Positions 25,218 to 33,881 of a stretch of DNA of 64,000 nt are shown here, piece by piece. The notes under the pieces are model-generated. The model did not search any database. It was not told the DNA's origin and was given only the letters and a program-made list of their open reading frames with translations. The position numbers and the translations under genes were made by a program. The stretch is from assembly GCA_963785735.1 (NCBI GenBank), contig CAWAWJ010000001.1, positions 1,364,001 through 1,428,000 of the forward strand, in the 5' to 3' direction. This DNA is from REEB95 sp963785735. Lineage in GTDB: Bacteria; Pseudomonadota; Alphaproteobacteria; ATCC43930; CGMCC-115725. The number at the start of each line of letters is the position of its first letter. Position 1 is the first letter of the stretch.

Positions 25218-25225
25218 TCTATGCT
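25196..25225 (+). promoter_or_regulatory. Predicted sigma-70 promoter with the operator in its spacer
   Basis: TTGACT (25196-25201) and TATGCT (25220-25225) are separated by 18 bases. The palindrome GTTCATAGCATGAAC fills the spacer, so a bound repressor would block polymerase. Transcription would start near 25232 and read into the regulator gene, implying autoregulation. On the other strand a TATGAT (25157-25162) is a possible -10 for cysD, but its -35 is poor. Confidence 0.5.
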
Positions 25226-25313
25226 CACGCAATGAACAAGCCGGTCCGCGAGGGCCCGAAAGCCGCCTTTCAGGGATTAGGGCACGCGCTTGGCGGACGA
25301 TAAGCGGGGGTCA

Positions 25314-25940
25314 ATGCATCGGAACGGGAATCTCGCCGAAACGGTGAAGCTGCTCGACAACGTCTCGGATGCGGGCGCTTCCAATCAGCGCGATCTCGCG
25401 CGTCAGATTGGCATCTCGGTGGGCTTGGTCAACGCGCTCGTGCATCGCGCGGTGCGCAAGGGCCTGATCAAGATCCGGGAAGCCCCGGCGCGGCGTTACG
25501 CCTATTACCTCACGCCCAAGGGTTTCGCCGAAAAGAGCCGGCTGGTCGCGGAATATCTCGACTTCTCGTTGAACTTTTTCCGCACCGCCCGCCAAGAATA
25601 TGCCGATGTCTTCGCGCGCTGCGAGGGCGCCGGACACAAGCGCATTATTCTGTGCGGTGCGGGCGAACTCGCCGAGATCGCCTCGCTGGCGGCACACGGC
25701 ATGACGATCGAGCTAGTCGGGATCTACGACCGCACCACCAACAATGCGCGCGTCGCCGGGTTGCCCGTGCTGCGCGACCTTCTCGGCATCGGGCCGGAAG
25801 ACGTGGTGGTAATCACCGAAAACCGCAGACCGCAGGATATCTATGACGAGCTCAGCGTCAAGCTCGGAAGCAGTCGCGTCTTCGCGCCGGAATTTCTACG
25901 TATCGCCGCGCCAGCTGCGGGCAAGGGGAAGGCGCGATGA
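25314..25940 (+). CDS. Winged-helix (MarR-type) regulator of the polysaccharide locus
   Basis: 208 residues from ATG 25314, which has AGCGGGGG just upstream; a TTG at 25290 is a weaker alternative. An N-terminal winged helix (SNQRDLARQIGISVGLVNALVHRAVRKGLIK, with the wing in RRYAYYLTPKG) resembles EPS-associated MarR-type regulators. The C-terminal part (RIILCGAGELAEIASLAAHG) looks like a Rossmann-type sensor fold. It overlaps the RfaH-like gene by ATGA and lies next to a palindrome cluster, so it probably controls its own operon and perhaps cysD. Confidence 0.75.
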   Translation: MHRNGNLAETVKLLDNVSDAGASNQRDLARQIGISVGLVNALVHRAVRKGLIKIREAPARRYAYYLTPKGFAEKSRLVAEYLDFSLNFFRTARQEYADVFARCEGAGHKRIILCGAGELAEIASLAAHGMTIELVGIYDRTTNNARVAGLPVLRDLLGIGPEDVVVITENRRPQDIYDELSVKLGSSRVFAPEFLRIAAPAAGKGKAR

Positions 25941-26440
25941 GCGGCGATTTTTGGTTCGTCGTGCAAACCCAGCCGCGCGCCGAGGAAAAGGCGCGCCAGC
26001 ATCTCGCCAATCAGGGTTTCGCGCCCTATTTGCCGCGCTATCGCCGTCGCGTGCGTCATGCCCGCCGGATCGAAACCGTGCTGCGGCCTTTGTTCCCGGG
26101 ATATCTTTTCGTCCGGCTCGATCCGTCCAAGACGCGTTGGCGACCGGTAAACGGCACGGTCGGCGTGCGCGCGATCCTGACTGATGGCGATTTACCGCGC
26201 CGCGTGCCGGAATCCATCATCGCCGGAATTCGGGCGCGCGAAGACGAGGCGGGCGCTGTCAAGCTGTCGCCACCTTCCTTCAAGCCGGGCCAGGCGGTTC
26301 GCCTGCTCGAAGGGCCATTCGCCGATTGCGACGGGCTGTTCCAGGAAATGCAAGACGACCAGCGCGTGGTATTGCTGTTCACGCTGCTGGGTCGCGAAGT
26401 GCGGACAGTGGTGCCGGTCGCGGCGGTCGCCGCCGCGTGA
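25937..26440 (+). CDS. NusG paralogue, RfaH-like transcription antiterminator
   Basis: 167 residues. The NGN domain is clear: FWFVVQTQPRAEEKARQHLANQGF at the start, PLFPGYLFVRLD, and GVRAILTDGDLPRRVPESII. A KOW region follows (FKPGQAVRLLEGPFADCDGLF). Specialised NusG paralogues such as RfaH bind elongating polymerase at ops sites and let it read through long surface-polysaccharide operons. Placement directly before a hairpin, an ops-like element and the glycosyltransferase genes fits exactly that. Housekeeping NusG is normally beside secE, which is absent here. Confidence 0.85.
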   Translation: MSGDFWFVVQTQPRAEEKARQHLANQGFAPYLPRYRRRVRHARRIETVLRPLFPGYLFVRLDPSKTRWRPVNGTVGVRAILTDGDLPRRVPESIIAGIRAREDEAGAVKLSPPSFKPGQAVRLLEGPFADCDGLFQEMQDDQRVVLLFTLLGREVRTVVPVAAVAAA

Positions 26441-26446
26441 CATAGT

Positions 26447-26464
26447 GGCCGCGTCTCCGCGGCC
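26447..26464 (+). terminator. Hairpin after the RfaH-like gene, terminator-like
   Basis: GGCCGCG (26447-26453), loop TCTC, CGCGGCC (26458-26464): a perfect 7-bp GC stem six bases after the stop codon. The following sequence is AT-rich with T runs (to about 26485) but lacks an immediate U tract, so termination might be partial. It would be a natural target for antitermination. Confidence 0.4.
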
Positions 26465-26512
26465 GCGAATTCAAATTTCATTTTGTTCCGGGCGGCATCG
26501 AGTCACCCGGAC

Positions 26513-26524
26513 TGCGGTAGCATG
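26513..26524 (+). promoter_or_regulatory. ops-like element
   Basis: TGCGGTAGCATG differs from the enterobacterial ops form GGCGGTAGCNTG at one position. It lies 20 bases before the first glycosyltransferase ATG and about 70 bases after the RfaH-like gene. The core octamer is short enough to occur by chance in a window this size, so position is the main argument. Confidence 0.4.
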
Positions 26525-26544
26525 GAAAAGTCGCAAAATCCGAT

Positions 26545-27816
26545 ATGAGCCTGACGGAATTACATCGAGCCAAAATGACCAAGCCTGCCGTGCCCCTATC
26601 GCCGCGCCCGCGGGTTTTGGTATGCGTTGCCGGCGTGCCCCATCCCACGCAGGGCGCCAGCGCAGTGCTTTTCTTCCACTACATTCGGCAGCTGCGCGAC
26701 ACGGGTTATGAAATCCTTCATGTCCTGTTGCTGGAAGGTAAATCCTGGTCCGATGCCGATGTGGCGGCTTATGCCGCGGCGATGGGCGGTTCCAGCGCCG
26801 CGGAAATCTGCGTCGCGCGCTCGCCCGAATTCGTCAAGCCCGGCCGCATGAACCACCAGATGGACCGCGCCGCGCTCGTCCCCGCGCTCGATCGGGCCAG
26901 GCGGTTCAAGCCCAATCTGATACTGGCATTCGATTTGTTGCCGGCCTGGGCAACAATAGAAATTCCGGCGCGGCGACGCATCGTTTGGCTGGGCGATCTC
27001 AACTTTCAGACGGTATGGTCGCATGCGGTTTATGCCGTCCGCGAAAATCCTCGCGCCGTGATTCATCTGCCGTCGAATTGGCTCACGGCCAGGACTTGGA
27101 GGAAAATCTACCAATCAGTTTTACGCAACGCCAACCAGGTGATAGTCGCCTCGGATTCCTCGCGCGACGTCTTGGCGGGCCTTGGCGTGCATGCCGAATA
27201 TGAACCCTATCCCTGGCCCGAGACCGTGCTGCCGTCCTTCAATCGCCATTTGCCTGATCGACCGACTTTCTTGTTTTTTGGAAGCCTGGGAGGGCTGGGC
27301 TCGCGTTCCGCGCTACATTTCACCCTCTACAAGCTCTATCCGCGCTGGCGCCGCCTTTGGGGCGAGAACGGATTTTTCATTCTGATAGCGGGCAGGGGAG
27401 CCTTGCCGGCCTGGTTCGCCCAAGCGATTCAGGACAAGCCGGAATTCAAGCATCTCGGTTTCGTCGAGGACATCGATGGAATCCTGGAGCGTTGTCATGC
27501 CGTTTTGGCTCCGATCGACGTGCCGATTGGAAATCGCAGCCGCATCCTGACCGCCATGGCGAAAGGCGCGCTGGTCATTGCACATGCCAACGCCGCCTTG
27601 GGCAACCCTGATCTCGTCGACGGCGAGACTTGTTATCTTTCAAGCGATGCTGACGGCTTCGTCGAGCGGATGAAGCGCGCGGTATCGGACGAGCCGAAAT
27701 CGCGCGCCATCGTCGAGCGGGCGCGGCGCCGCTACGAAACGCGGTTCCATCCGGACGTCGCCGGACCGAGACTGATTCGGCGCATTGCGGCTCTGGTCGA
27801 CGAATCTCGAACCTGA
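26545..27816 (+). CDS. Glycosyltransferase, GT-B fold
   Basis: 423 residues; ATG 26545, with a second in-frame ATG ten codons on. The N-terminal domain opens with RVLVCVAGVPHPTQGASAVLFF and has WLGDLNFQTVW. The C-terminal domain has LFFGSLGGLGSRSALHF, FFILIAGRG, HLGFVEDIDGILERCHAVLAPIDVPIGNRSRILTAMAKG, the usual donor-binding region of GT4/GT1-like transferases. It would transfer a sugar to the lipid-linked polysaccharide in the cytosol. First structural gene after the antiterminator. Confidence 0.8.
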   Translation: MSLTELHRAKMTKPAVPLSPRPRVLVCVAGVPHPTQGASAVLFFHYIRQLRDTGYEILHVLLLEGKSWSDADVAAYAAAMGGSSAAEICVARSPEFVKPGRMNHQMDRAALVPALDRARRFKPNLILAFDLLPAWATIEIPARRRIVWLGDLNFQTVWSHAVYAVRENPRAVIHLPSNWLTARTWRKIYQSVLRNANQVIVASDSSRDVLAGLGVHAEYEPYPWPETVLPSFNRHLPDRPTFLFFGSLGGLGSRSALHFTLYKLYPRWRRLWGENGFFILIAGRGALPAWFAQAIQDKPEFKHLGFVEDIDGILERCHAVLAPIDVPIGNRSRILTAMAKGALVIAHANAALGNPDLVDGETCYLSSDADGFVERMKRAVSDEPKSRAIVERARRRYETRFHPDVAGPRLIRRIAALVDESRT

Positions 27817-27844
27817 TTTCTGTTTTTCCACTCTCGGAGAAACC

Positions 27845-29122
27845 ATGACTTTGCAAAAGAATTCGATGCCGAAGCATGACCTAGCGGTCGGCTCGCTGAG
27901 CGCGTGCCAGATTTGCGGCTCCGCCGATCTTGTCCTGGTGCTCGATCTTGGCCACCAGCCGCCCTGCGATTCCCTGCTCACGTCCGCTCAGTTGCGCGAG
28001 CCCGAGAAAATCTACCCTTTGCGTTTCCTGCGTTGCCGGAATTGCGGGCTGGCCCAGATTGACCACGTGGTGCCGCCGGAAATCCTGTTCCATCCGGCCT
28101 ATCCCTATCGCAGCGGCATCACCGGCACGCTAGTCAAAAATCTGCAGGACACGGCTGGCACGATTGTCGATAACTACGCTATTCCCGCGGGACAGCTGGC
28201 GGTCGACATCGGGTCGAATGACGGTACCTTGTTGAAAGGATTCAAGGCGCGTTCCATGCGCGTCCTCGGCATCGAGGCCACCAATATCGCCGAAATCGCA
28301 AACGCCGAGGGCATCGAGACGATCCAAACGTTTTTCGACGAGGCCTGCGCCAGACGTATCGTCAAAACTCACGGGCAGGCGGCGGCGATCACCGCGACCA
28401 ACATGTTCGCCCATGTCGCCGCTCTCGGCGAATTGATGCGCGGCGTGATGCGGCTTCTGAAGGATGGCGGCGTCTTCGTTACGGAATCTCATTATCTGCC
28501 GAGCATCCTTGCCACTGCACAATACGATTCGATCTATCACGAGCATCTAAAGTTCTATTCGCTTCGCCCGCTCGCGCTGTTTTTCTCCTATTATGGCTTC
28601 ACCGTAACTGATGCGGAGAAAATACCAAATTACGGCGGCTCGATCCGCGTTTATGCCGTAAAGGGAAAGAACCTGCCAGTTTCCAACCGGCTGCGCAGTC
28701 TTCTGGAGACGGAGGATCGCGCCGGCCTCAATTCGGACGCGCCCTACGACCGGTTCCGGGAGACGGTACGGAAATCGAAATTCGAACTGCAGCTGCGGCT
28801 AGTCGAACTTCGGGCCGCCGGCAAGTTCGCGCCAGGCATTGGTTGTCCGGGGCGTTCGAGCACGCTGCTCAATTACATCGGCGCCGATCCCGATTTGATG
28901 CCCTATATCGCCGAGCAGAGCACTTCGCTGAAGCTCGGATTGTTTCTGCCCGGCAAGCATATTCCCATCGTGGACGAAAAAAGGCTCTTCGACGAGCAGC
29001 CCGAATACGCGGTCATGCTGTCATGGCATTATGCCGAGCCGATCATCGCCGGGCTGCGACGGCGGGGCCTCAAGTCCAAGATCATCCTGCCGCTGCCCGA
29101 AGTGCACGTAGTCGAGAATTGA
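27845..29122 (+). CDS. Sugar C-methyltransferase with N-terminal zinc domain
   Basis: 425 residues from ATG 27845 (GGAGA upstream). The N-terminus holds two Cys pairs (CQICGS and CRNCGL) for zinc. The SAM domain has VDIGSNDGTLLKGF near residue 120. The C-terminal block resembles the Methyltransf-14 part of NovU/TylC3-like enzymes. These methylate carbon in dTDP/NDP-deoxysugars, so a branched sugar in the polysaccharide is plausible. Partner deoxysugar genes are not obvious nearby. Confidence 0.8.
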   Translation: MTLQKNSMPKHDLAVGSLSACQICGSADLVLVLDLGHQPPCDSLLTSAQLREPEKIYPLRFLRCRNCGLAQIDHVVPPEILFHPAYPYRSGITGTLVKNLQDTAGTIVDNYAIPAGQLAVDIGSNDGTLLKGFKARSMRVLGIEATNIAEIANAEGIETIQTFFDEACARRIVKTHGQAAAITATNMFAHVAALGELMRGVMRLLKDGGVFVTESHYLPSILATAQYDSIYHEHLKFYSLRPLALFFSYYGFTVTDAEKIPNYGGSIRVYAVKGKNLPVSNRLRSLLETEDRAGLNSDAPYDRFRETVRKSKFELQLRLVELRAAGKFAPGIGCPGRSSTLLNYIGADPDLMPYIAEQSTSLKLGLFLPGKHIPIVDEKRLFDEQPEYAVMLSWHYAEPIIAGLRRRGLKSKIILPLPEVHVVEN

Positions 29123-29125
29123 AGA

Positions 29126-30154
29126 GTGGATGGTCCATCGCCGAAGTTCCAAATCGGAGTTGCCGGTCTCGGCTTTGGCTCGGCTGTTCTCATACCGTCC
29201 TTCGCCGGAATTGGCGGCGTTGAAATCGCAGCCGTTATTGCCCGGCGCCATGACAAAGCACAAGAGATCGCAGCGCGTCTTGGGGATTGCGTCGCCTGCC
29301 GCTCGATTGACGAATTTCTGGGTAGCGGGATCGACGCCGTGATGATTGCGCTGCCGCCTGCCGTTGCTTGCGAATTCGCCGGCAAGGCGCTGGAGCGCGG
29401 CCTCGCGGTGTTCATGGAAAAGCCGATTGCCGGCGACGCGTTGCGCGCCGCGGCACTGGCGCGGCAGGCGGCCGGAAAGACCACGGCGGTCGATTTCCAA
29501 TTCATCGAAACGGCCTCTTTTCAGGCGTTGAAGAGCGCGATCGATCGAAGCCAACTGGGGAAAATTCAACAGGTGGAAATCGAGTGGCGGTCTCTTTCCT
29601 ATGCCTATCGCATGAAAAAGTGGTCGTGGAAAACCGATGGCGCGCAGGCGGGTGGGGTGTTGACGATGTCCGGCACACATGTTTTCTATCTGCTCGAGTG
29701 GCTGTTCGGTCCGGTGACGCTGCTCGAAGCCAAGCTTTCGAACAGGGGAGCGATGGATTTTGCGCCCGCTGGATTGCTTGCGGCGGAAGACGATGCGATA
29801 TTAACGCTGAAAACCAGTGCCGGTGCCCCGATCCAGGCGCATCTGAGCAACGCCTCGGCGGAATCTCCGCTGCACCGCTGGACGGTGACCGGCGAGCGCG
29901 GCGTCGCCATCCTGGAGAATTCCGAGCCGAATACCTTCGCCGGACTTCGTTTCAGCGCGAGCGCAGCCGGTCGGCCAGTCGGTGAAACTGTGCGCGAAAC
30001 CATCGGTCCGGACGAGGATCGGGTCGCTCCGTGCAGCAGACTGGCGCGGCGCTTCGTCGATGCGGCGCGCGGAGGCCGTTCCATGGAGCCCAATTTCGCG
30101 GCGGGCGCACGGGTCCAGCAATTCGTCGACGCGGCGCGGCGCTTCACCGCTTAA
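29126..30154 (+). CDS. Gfo/Idh/MocA family oxidoreductase
   Basis: 342 residues from a GTG start three bases after the methyltransferase stop. Rossmann domain GVAGLGFGSAVLIPSF at the N-terminus, the cofactor loop MEKPIAGDALRAAALA near 95, and a C-terminal alpha/beta domain with SGTHVFYLLEWLFG holding the catalytic-site histidine. It oxidises or reduces a sugar or sugar nucleotide with NAD(P). It is probably part of the same sugar-modifying unit as the upstream C-methyltransferase. Confidence 0.8.
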   Translation: MDGPSPKFQIGVAGLGFGSAVLIPSFAGIGGVEIAAVIARRHDKAQEIAARLGDCVACRSIDEFLGSGIDAVMIALPPAVACEFAGKALERGLAVFMEKPIAGDALRAAALARQAAGKTTAVDFQFIETASFQALKSAIDRSQLGKIQQVEIEWRSLSYAYRMKKWSWKTDGAQAGGVLTMSGTHVFYLLEWLFGPVTLLEAKLSNRGAMDFAPAGLLAAEDDAILTLKTSAGAPIQAHLSNASAESPLHRWTVTGERGVAILENSEPNTFAGLRFSASAAGRPVGETVRETIGPDEDRVAPCSRLARRFVDAARGGRSMEPNFAAGARVQQFVDAARRFTA

Positions 30155-30202
30155 ACGATGCCGGTTCATGTTTCGATTCACCAGCGCATGGATGTATAGA
30201 TC

Positions 30203-30976
30203 GTGTTGAAGTCTCTTTCCGCTCTTTTGCCGCAATCGGTTCGGCAAGCCATCAAACCCGTGGTGGCTCCGATTCTGAGTCGCTTGCCTGACACCTCGGC
30301 TTCCGCCCGGTGGGTGAGGAAGAGCTATACGCCGTTCGGCGTGTCGGAACGCGAGCGGTTGTTCCTCGGCGCTGCGCGCTTCTGCCACATCAACCGCCCG
30401 GTCCGCGGCTATTATTTCGAATTCGGCTGCCACTCGGGCCGAACGATGAAGATGGCGTGGAACCATACGCGTCATTTGTTCGATTGGTCCTATGTCGCTT
30501 TCGATTCCTTCGAAGGCTTGCCAGAGATTGAGGAGATTGATCGGTTGGAAGTCTTCCAAAAAGGGAAATTGGCCACTAGGGAGAAAGAATTTATAAGTAT
30601 TTTGACCAAAGCAGGAATGCCGCAGGAAAGGCTGCGCACCGTCAAGGGCTTTTACGACCATTCCCTCACGCCCGAATTGGCGGCCTCGCTCGCGCCGCAA
30701 AAAGCAGCTTTAATCTACATCGACTGCGATCTGTATGCGTCGACGGTGCCGGTGCTGGAGTTCGTAAAGGATTTTCTTCAGATCGGGACAATCATCATCT
30801 TCGACGATTGGTTCTGCTATTACGGCCGTCCCGACCGTGGTGAACAACTAGCTTTCCGCGAATTCCGCGAGCGCCATCCCAATCTGGAATTCGTTCCCTT
30901 CATGCAAACTTGCGAGGCGCAAAGCTTCATCTACGTCGGCCAACGCGGTGCCGTCGGGCCGGCGAGCCGCGCATGA
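30203..30976 (+). CDS. TylF/MycF-like O-methyltransferase
   Basis: 257 residues from a GTG start. The SAM domain shows GYYFEFGCHSGRTMKMAW (about 73-90), then VAFDSFEGLPE, LIYIDCDLYAS and IIIFDDWFCYYG. This pattern is that of macrocin-O-methyltransferase-type enzymes, where the acidic residues of IDCDLY and DDW bind metal. It likely O-methylates a sugar hydroxyl in the polysaccharide. Its stop overlaps the Wzm start (ATGA). Confidence 0.8.
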   Translation: MLKSLSALLPQSVRQAIKPVVAPILSRLPDTSASARWVRKSYTPFGVSERERLFLGAARFCHINRPVRGYYFEFGCHSGRTMKMAWNHTRHLFDWSYVAFDSFEGLPEIEEIDRLEVFQKGKLATREKEFISILTKAGMPQERLRTVKGFYDHSLTPELAASLAPQKAALIYIDCDLYASTVPVLEFVKDFLQIGTIIIFDDWFCYYGRPDRGEQLAFREFRERHPNLEFVPFMQTCEAQSFIYVGQRGAVGPASRA

Positions 30977-31797
30977 GCGATCAAGTGACCATCGTCGAGC
31001 GCAAGCGGGGTTGGCGTTTCGCCGACCTCCGCGAGCTCTATCGATTCCGCGAGGTTCTGATCGTCCTGTGCTGGCGCGACATATCGGTCCGCTACAAGCA
31101 AAGCGCGATCGGCGTGGCTTGGGCCGTGCTGCAGCCCGTCGGCACGATGATCGTCTTCAGCCTCGTCTTCGGCAAGCTGGTCGGGATTTCCTCCGGAAGC
31201 GTTCCTTATCCGATTTTCTCTTATTGCGGCCTGCTCCCCTGGCTTTTCTTCCAGCGCGGGCTGGTGCAAGGCAGCGGCTCGCTGGTGAATTTGAGTTCGG
31301 TATTGACCAAGGTTTATTTTCCCCGGCTCATCGCGCCCGCCGCGACGGTTCTGACCGGGCTGTTCGATTTTGCCATCGCCTTCGTCGTGCTCGTTCTCAT
31401 GATGGCGTGGTATGGCATCGCGCCGGGCTGGGGGGTTCTGTTCCTGCCCGCGTTCCTTGGGCTCGCTTTGATCGCGACGCTGGCCATTTCACTGTGGCTC
31501 TCGGTCGTGAATGTCGAGTTTCGTGACGTGCAATACGCCATTCCTTTCCTGACCCAGGCGTGGATGTTCGCGACGCCGGTGGTCTATCCTGCCTCGCTGG
31601 TTCCAGCTAAGTGGCACCTAGTCCACGCCCTCAACCCGATGGCGCTGGTAATCGAGGGCTTTCGCTGGGGTTTGCTGGATGGCCCCGCGCCGGCGCTCGA
31701 TGATATCCTCGTCTCTATTGCGGTCACCGGCGTACTCTTCGCCGGCGGCTTGCTGGTGTTCGAGCGCTTGACTCGGAGTTTTGTGGACCGGGTATGA
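30973..31797 (+). CDS. wzm: Polysaccharide ABC exporter permease (Wzm-like)
   Basis: 274 residues, ABC-2 type. An amphipathic N-terminal region (LRELYRFREVLIVLCWRDISVRYKQSAIGVAWAVLQP) is the family's signature. Six membrane segments follow, with EFRDVQYAIPFLTQAWMFATPVVYP in the middle. It forms the inner-membrane channel that exports lipid-linked polysaccharide. It is placed between a methyltransferase and the ATPase gene, overlapping both. Its presence makes this an ABC-transporter-dependent glycan pathway. Confidence 0.9.
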   Translation: MSDQVTIVERKRGWRFADLRELYRFREVLIVLCWRDISVRYKQSAIGVAWAVLQPVGTMIVFSLVFGKLVGISSGSVPYPIFSYCGLLPWLFFQRGLVQGSGSLVNLSSVLTKVYFPRLIAPAATVLTGLFDFAIAFVVLVLMMAWYGIAPGWGVLFLPAFLGLALIATLAISLWLSVVNVEFRDVQYAIPFLTQAWMFATPVVYPASLVPAKWHLVHALNPMALVIEGFRWGLLDGPAPALDDILVSIAVTGVLFAGGLLVFERLTRSFVDRV

Positions 31798-33105
31798 GGG
31801 CTATGGCGTTGAACGCGGTTACGGTTGAACACCTGCACAAGAGCTTCCGGGTGGGGGACGGTCCGGCCTATGGGACGCTGCGCGACGCGCTGGCGAATGG
31901 TGCGCGCCGGCTCTTGGGGCGCGTGCCGCCGCGGCCGGCGAAGCGCATCCATCACGCCTTGAACGATGTGTCGTTCACGGTCGGGAAGGGGGAAATCCTC
32001 GGCATCATCGGCGGCAACGGCGCGGGCAAGAGCACGCTGCTCAAGATCCTGTCGCGGATCACCGAGCCGACGTCGGGGCGCTGCGTCATCACGGGCCGCG
32101 TCGGCGGCCTGCTCGAGGTCGGCACCGGCTTCCATCCCGAACTCACCGGCCGGGAGAACGTTTTCCTCAACGGCGCCATCCTCGGCATGAGCCGGCGCGA
32201 GATCCGCGCGAAGTTCGACGAGATCGTCGCGTTCGCCGAGGTCGAGCAGTTCATCGACACGCCGGTGAAGCGGTATTCGAGCGGCATGCACGTCCGCCTG
32301 GCGTTCGCCGTCGCCGCGCACCTCGAGCCCGAAATCCTCATCGTCGACGAGGTGCTCGCGGTCGGCGACGCCGGCTTCCAGAGAAATGCCTGGGCAAGAT
32401 GAGCGAGATCGCCGCCGACGGCCGCACCGTCCTCTTCGTCAGCCACAACATGGAGGCCGTCGCCAGCCTCTGCTCCCGCGCCATCTGGCTCGATGCCGGA
32501 AAAATCGGATGGAGGGGCCCGCGCCAGCTCTGGTGCAATCCTATCTCGCGACCTCGCTTTCAGAAGGCCGGGCCGGCGCTGGCTGGCGCGCCGTCGGCGA
32601 ACGCAAGGGAAACGGCGCCTTCTATTTCACCGGCTGCCGCATTCTCGACGATTCCGGCCTTCCGGTCGATCCGGTCATTGTCGGGCAGGCCGTCAACATC
32701 GAAGTCGATTTCCGCACCAAGCCGCATGGCCGGCGCAATGGCAGCCTGCGTCTGTGGCTGCGTTTTCCCGACGGCCGCGAGCTGGTTCTGCTTTCGACGA
32801 CGATGACCGGCTGCGATATGGAGCATTTGCCGGCGGAAGGCCGCCTGCGTTGCCGAATCGAACGTTTCCCGGTTGGGCCCGGAACCTACACGGTGCGGTT
32901 GGTCGGCGTGCTCGGCCAGGAATTGTCGGATGAGGTCGATCCGGCATTGGTCTTCGACGTGATCCCGGGTGACTATTACGGCAACGGAAATTCCTTGAGC
33001 GAATCGTCGGATTCTTGGTCGACCACACTTGGCGGCTCGAGACCCTGTCGCATGAACCCAACGCTCGCGGCGGCGCTGTGCGTGATGGTGCAAGCCAAGC
33101 CATGA
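31794..33105 (+). pseudogene. wzt: Polysaccharide ABC exporter ATPase with C-terminal glycan-binding domain (Wzt-like), frameshifted
   Basis: The N-terminal ATPase is intact: Walker A GGNGAGKST, GGLLEVGTGFHPELTGREN, signature RYSSGMHVRLAFAVA, Walker B ILIVDEVLAVGD. The frame then breaks near 32383, where one A seems missing before TGCCTGG (GFQRKCLGKMSEIA in the next frame). The H-loop VSHNME follows, and it breaks again near 32507. The rest (YFTGCRILDDSGLPVD..., NIEVDFRT) is a Wzt-type carbohydrate-binding domain that reads the finished glycan. A further shift near 33012 may exist, since VDHTWRL looks like a Wzt end in another frame. Confidence 0.85.
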
Positions 33106-33870
33106 TCAAGCGAGCGTTTCACCGGTTGCGCCGCCTCGCTGGGCGTTACGGGCGCGGCCGCGCCGAGACCATTTTTACGAAGATGCACGCGGCGATGGCC
33201 GCGGCGCAATCCGGGTTAAGCGTTGGCAGGAAATACCGGTCGTCGCGGATCTTCGCCCCGGGGATGGCGTGCTCGATATCGGATCGCCGAAGGGCTGATC
33301 GCGATAGAAGCCGCCGAGCTGGTGCGCGAAGTCCACGGAATCGACATCTCGGAAACAGGGTTGAGGCCGCCCGAAAATTCGCCGCGCGCGCTGGAATCGC
33401 CAATGCGCGGTTCAGCGTCGGTTCGATCGTCGCCGATGCGCTACCGGAGAAAAGTTACGACGTCGTGTTCATGCTCGGCGTCTACGGCTCGGCCTTGGCG
33501 GGGGGTGGGCGCATCGGCGTGACTGAACTCGCCAAAGCCCTTGCGGCTGCGCGGCGCCAGATCGTGCTGCGGGTCGATGTCCAAGATCATCCCGACGCGT
33601 TGACCTATCTCGAGGACATCTACGGCTGTTTTTGACGCACACGGCTTTGACGGCATCTGCTTCCCGAAGGTGGCGCGCGATGTGGGCAATATCATCTTGG
33701 GTAGCCGCCGCAATTCCGGAGCGCGCCTGCGTTACCTTCCGCCCTTGGCCTTAATACCGAGCAGCGTTGCAGCGACACTGCCGATCACTCGCGGCCAAAC
33801 CGGATTGGCACAAGATCCCCAAATTTGGGGCGGCTTGCTGGGCCATTATCCGCACACCGACCGCAACTAG
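33102..33870 (+). pseudogene. SAM-dependent methyltransferase, frameshifted
   Basis: Stitching the frames gives GDGVLDIGSAEGLIAIEAAELV, REVHGIDISETG and YDVVFMLGVYGSAL, a class I SAM fold of about 255 residues. Breaks fall in homopolymers: a G run at 33260, a G near 33283, G run at 33358, and an extra T at 33629-33633. The start overlaps the Wzt stop (ATGA), so it belongs to the same operon. The target, presumably a sugar or chain terminus given the Wzt neighbour, is not known. Confidence 0.65.
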
Positions 33871-33881
33871 GAACTAATCCA

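Noticed and set aside
32386..33105. Separate small gene after wzt
   Set aside because: It is the C-terminal glycan-binding domain of Wzt in a shifted frame; two one-base losses explain the break.
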